Shown here one piece after another: positions 6,046 through 7,558 of a stretch of DNA of 7,558 nt. This DNA is from an uncultured Anaerolineales bacterium (GTDB taxonomy: Bacteria; Chloroflexota; Anaerolineae; Anaerolineales; Villigracilaceae). The notes beneath the pieces were generated by a model. The model did no database searches and had not been told where the DNA came from. It saw only the letters and a list, made by a program, of their open reading frames with translations. A program made the position numbers and the translations under genes. The stretch covers positions 1 through 7,558 of the forward strand of contig CALLJA010000438.1 of assembly GCA_938008865.1 (NCBI GenBank), given 5' to 3'. Every line of letters begins with the position of its first letter. The first letter of the stretch is position 1.

Positions 6046-7558
6046 TGACGCAAGGCAGACCCCAACAGCAGCAGCGCGGCGGTCCCATGATGGGACGCGG
6101 CCCGATGGGCGGTCCCATGATGGGCGGGCCCGTGGCCAAGGCCCGCGATTTTGGCGGCACCATGCGCAAACTGGTCGAATACCTCGGCGCATACCGCCTG
6201 CCGATCCTGGTCGTGGCCGTCGTGGCCATCGCCTCCACCGCCGCCAACATTGTCGGCCCGAAGATCCTCGGCCAGGCCACCACCAAACTGTTCGAAGGCG
6301 TGATGGCCCAACTGGGCGGCAGCGGCTCGATCGACTTCGACTCCATCGCCCGCATCGTGCTCCTGACCCTCGGCCTGTACCTGCTCTCGGCGCTGTTCGC
6401 CTACGCCCAGGGCTGGATCATGGCCAACGTTTCGACCGACATCTCCTACCGCTTCCGCCGCGACATCTCGCAGAAGATCAACCGTATGCCGCTGAAATAT
6501 TTCGACGGCACCACGCACGGCGAGGTGCTCTCGCGCATCACCAACGACGTGGACACGGTCAACCAGACCCTCAGCCAGAGCCTGACCCAGATCATCACCT
6601 CGCTGGTGACCGTGGTGGGTGTGCTGGTCATGATGTTCTCCATCAGCTGGCTGATGACGCTGGTGGCGCTGGTCATCATCCCGCTCTCGATGGCGGCTGT
6701 CATGCTGATCGTGCGCCAGTCGCAGAAGTTCTTCAAGCAGCAGCAGGATTACCTGGGCCACGTCAACGGCCACGTCGAGGAAATGTACGGCGGCCACATC
6801 GTGATGAAGGCTTTCAACGGTGAGCGCGAGAGCATCCAGAAGTTCGACGGCTCCAACGACATGCTCTACGACGCCGCCTGGAAATCGCAATTCCTCTCGG
6901 GCCTGATGATGCCGATCATGACCTTCATCGGCAACCTGGGCTACGTGGCGGTCGCCATCCTCGGCGGCTACCTGGCCATCCGCCAGGCCATCACGGTCGG
7001 CGACATCCAGGCCTTCATCCAGTATGTGCGCTCGTTCACCCAGCCCATCACGCAGTTGGCCAACATCTCCAACATCCTCCAGCAGACCGCTGCCGCCGCG
7101 GAGCGCGTCTTCGAGTTCCTCGACGAGGCCGAAGAGACGCCCGAAGCCGAGAACCCGGTCCAGCTCGAAGAGGTACAGGGCCGCGTTGAGTTCAAGGACG
7201 TCCACTTCGGCTACAGCGCCGACAAGATCATCATCAACGATTTCTCCGCCGAGGCCGAGCCTGGGCACAAGATCGCCATCGTCGGGCCGACGGGCGCTGG
7301 CAAGACCACCATGGTCAAACTGCTGATGCGTTTCTACGACGTCAACGAAGGCGCCATCCTCGTGGATGGGCGCGATATCCGCGAGTTCACCCGCCGCGAC
7401 CTGCGCAAGATGTTCGGCATGGTCTTGCAAGACACCTGGCTGTACAACGGCACCATCATGGAGAACATCCGCTATGGACGCCCGGACGCCACGGACGAGG
7501 AAGTCATCGCCGCCGCCCAGGCCGCCCATGTGGACCACTTCGTCCACACCTGGCCTGA
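6042..7558 (+). CDS. Heterodimeric ABC exporter, second half-transporter (partial, C-terminus outside window)
   Basis: The reading frame gives 505 complete codons and remains open at the right edge. Residues 1-30 are a Gln/Gly/Pro/Met-rich tail with GGPMMG repeats. The membrane domain follows (TM1 about 53-74, TM2 about 101-126, TM3-TM4 about 181-223, TM5-TM6 about 287-345), with coupling-region motifs such as RRDISQKINRMPLKYFD (139-155). The NBD begins near 380: Tyr391 is the likely A-loop aromatic, Walker A is GPTGAGKTT (415-423), and the Q-loop Gln is Q463 (VLQDTWL). Signature, Walker B and switch His lie beyond the window, about 110-120 residues short of the usual end. As partner of a degenerate half, this subunit should carry the catalytic Glu and His. 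The ATG at 6042 is supported by AAGGAGG (6028-6034) 7 nt upstream and by the 4-bp overlap with the previous gene; an ATG at 6045 directly follows. There is no long TM1-TM2 insert in this half. Confidence 0.92.
   Translation, partial: MMTQGRPQQQQRGGPMMGRGPMGGPMMGGPVAKARDFGGTMRKLVEYLGAYRLPILVVAVVAIASTAANIVGPKILGQATTKLFEGVMAQLGGSGSIDFDSIARIVLLTLGLYLLSALFAYAQGWIMANVSTDISYRFRRDISQKINRMPLKYFDGTTHGEVLSRITNDVDTVNQTLSQSLTQIITSLVTVVGVLVMMFSISWLMTLVALVIIPLSMAAVMLIVRQSQKFFKQQQDYLGHVNGHVEEMYGGHIVMKAFNGERESIQKFDGSNDMLYDAAWKSQFLSGLMMPIMTFIGNLGYVAVAILGGYLAIRQAITVGDIQAFIQYVRSFTQPITQLANISNILQQTAAAAERVFEFLDEAEETPEAENPVQLEEVQGRVEFKDVHFGYSADKIIINDFSAEAEPGHKIAIVGPTGAGKTTMVKLLMRFYDVNEGAILVDGRDIREFTRRDLRKMFGMVLQDTWLYNGTIMENIRYGRPDATDEEVIAAAQAAHVDHFVHTWP
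6078..6124 (+). repeat. Two 17-bp direct repeats encoding GGPMMG in the ABC subunit 2 N-terminus
   Basis: GGCGGTCCCATGATGGG occurs at 6078-6094 and again at 6108-6124, a 30-bp period that keeps the frame and encodes the repeated GGPMMG tail. The first copy also sits in a perfect small palindrome, GTCCCAT-G-ATGGGAC (6082-6096), which could fold as a tight hairpin just inside the coding region. The repeat probably arose by in-frame tandem duplication. Confidence 0.8.

Noticed and set aside
5787..7547. A 586-codon open frame on the minus strand across the ABC gene junction.
   Set aside because: Same His/Asp-rich composition artefact. It crosses two well-supported ABC genes on the other strand.
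7556..7558. TGA at the very end of the window as a stop for ABC subunit 2.
   Set aside because: It is out of frame: the last complete codon is CCT (7554-7556), and GA begins the next codon, so the gene continues past the edge.

Overview
The window is GC-rich protein-coding DNA, apart from a short AT-rich regulatory patch near 2311-2416, with clear Shine-Dalgarno sites before most genes. The gene types fit a free-living Gram-positive-type or Chloroflexota (Anaerolineae-like) bacterium: an AIM24/TIGR00266 protein, a lipid-anchored short M1 metallopeptidase, and a heterodimeric ABC exporter whose first half is about 750 aa with a large extracytoplasmic insert. The taxon is an inference from gene style and cannot be proved from this sequence. 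No tRNA, rRNA, CRISPR array, insertion sequence or attachment site is visible.

Layout. (1) Positions 1-617, minus strand: the N-terminal 205 codons of an AIM24/TIGR00266-family protein that runs off the left edge. (2) Positions 618-753: a divergent intergenic region with a TATACT-type -10 box for each direction. (3) Positions 754-2256, plus strand: a predicted lipoprotein zinc aminopeptidase of family M1, closed by a strong intrinsic terminator at 2275-2310. (4) Positions 2311-2416: an AT-rich promoter region holding a perfect 20-bp palindrome (9-bp arms, 2-bp centre). (5) Positions 2417-7558, plus strand: a four-gene operon-like run of a MarR regulator, a short-chain dehydrogenase/reductase (SDR), and two ABC exporter half-transporters that overlap by 4 bp. 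The second half-transporter is cut by the right edge before its signature motif.

How the genes may work together. The likely logic is a MarR-autoregulated detoxification or export module: the regulator represses its own promoter at the palindrome, an inducing compound releases it, and the operon makes a reductase plus an asymmetric ABC exporter. ABC subunit 1 carries the degenerate ATPase features (Asp in place of the catalytic Glu, Gln in place of the switch His). Subunit 2 has a normal Walker A motif and Q-loop in the visible part and is expected to supply the catalytic residues. The most notable points are an insert of about 170 residues between TM1 and TM2 of the degenerate half, a 14-codon ORF with a strong ribosome-binding site that overlaps the start of subunit 1, an SDR that lacks the usual catalytic Ser, and a Gly/Pro/Met repeat tail on subunit 2. 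The substrate and inducer cannot be read from the sequence.
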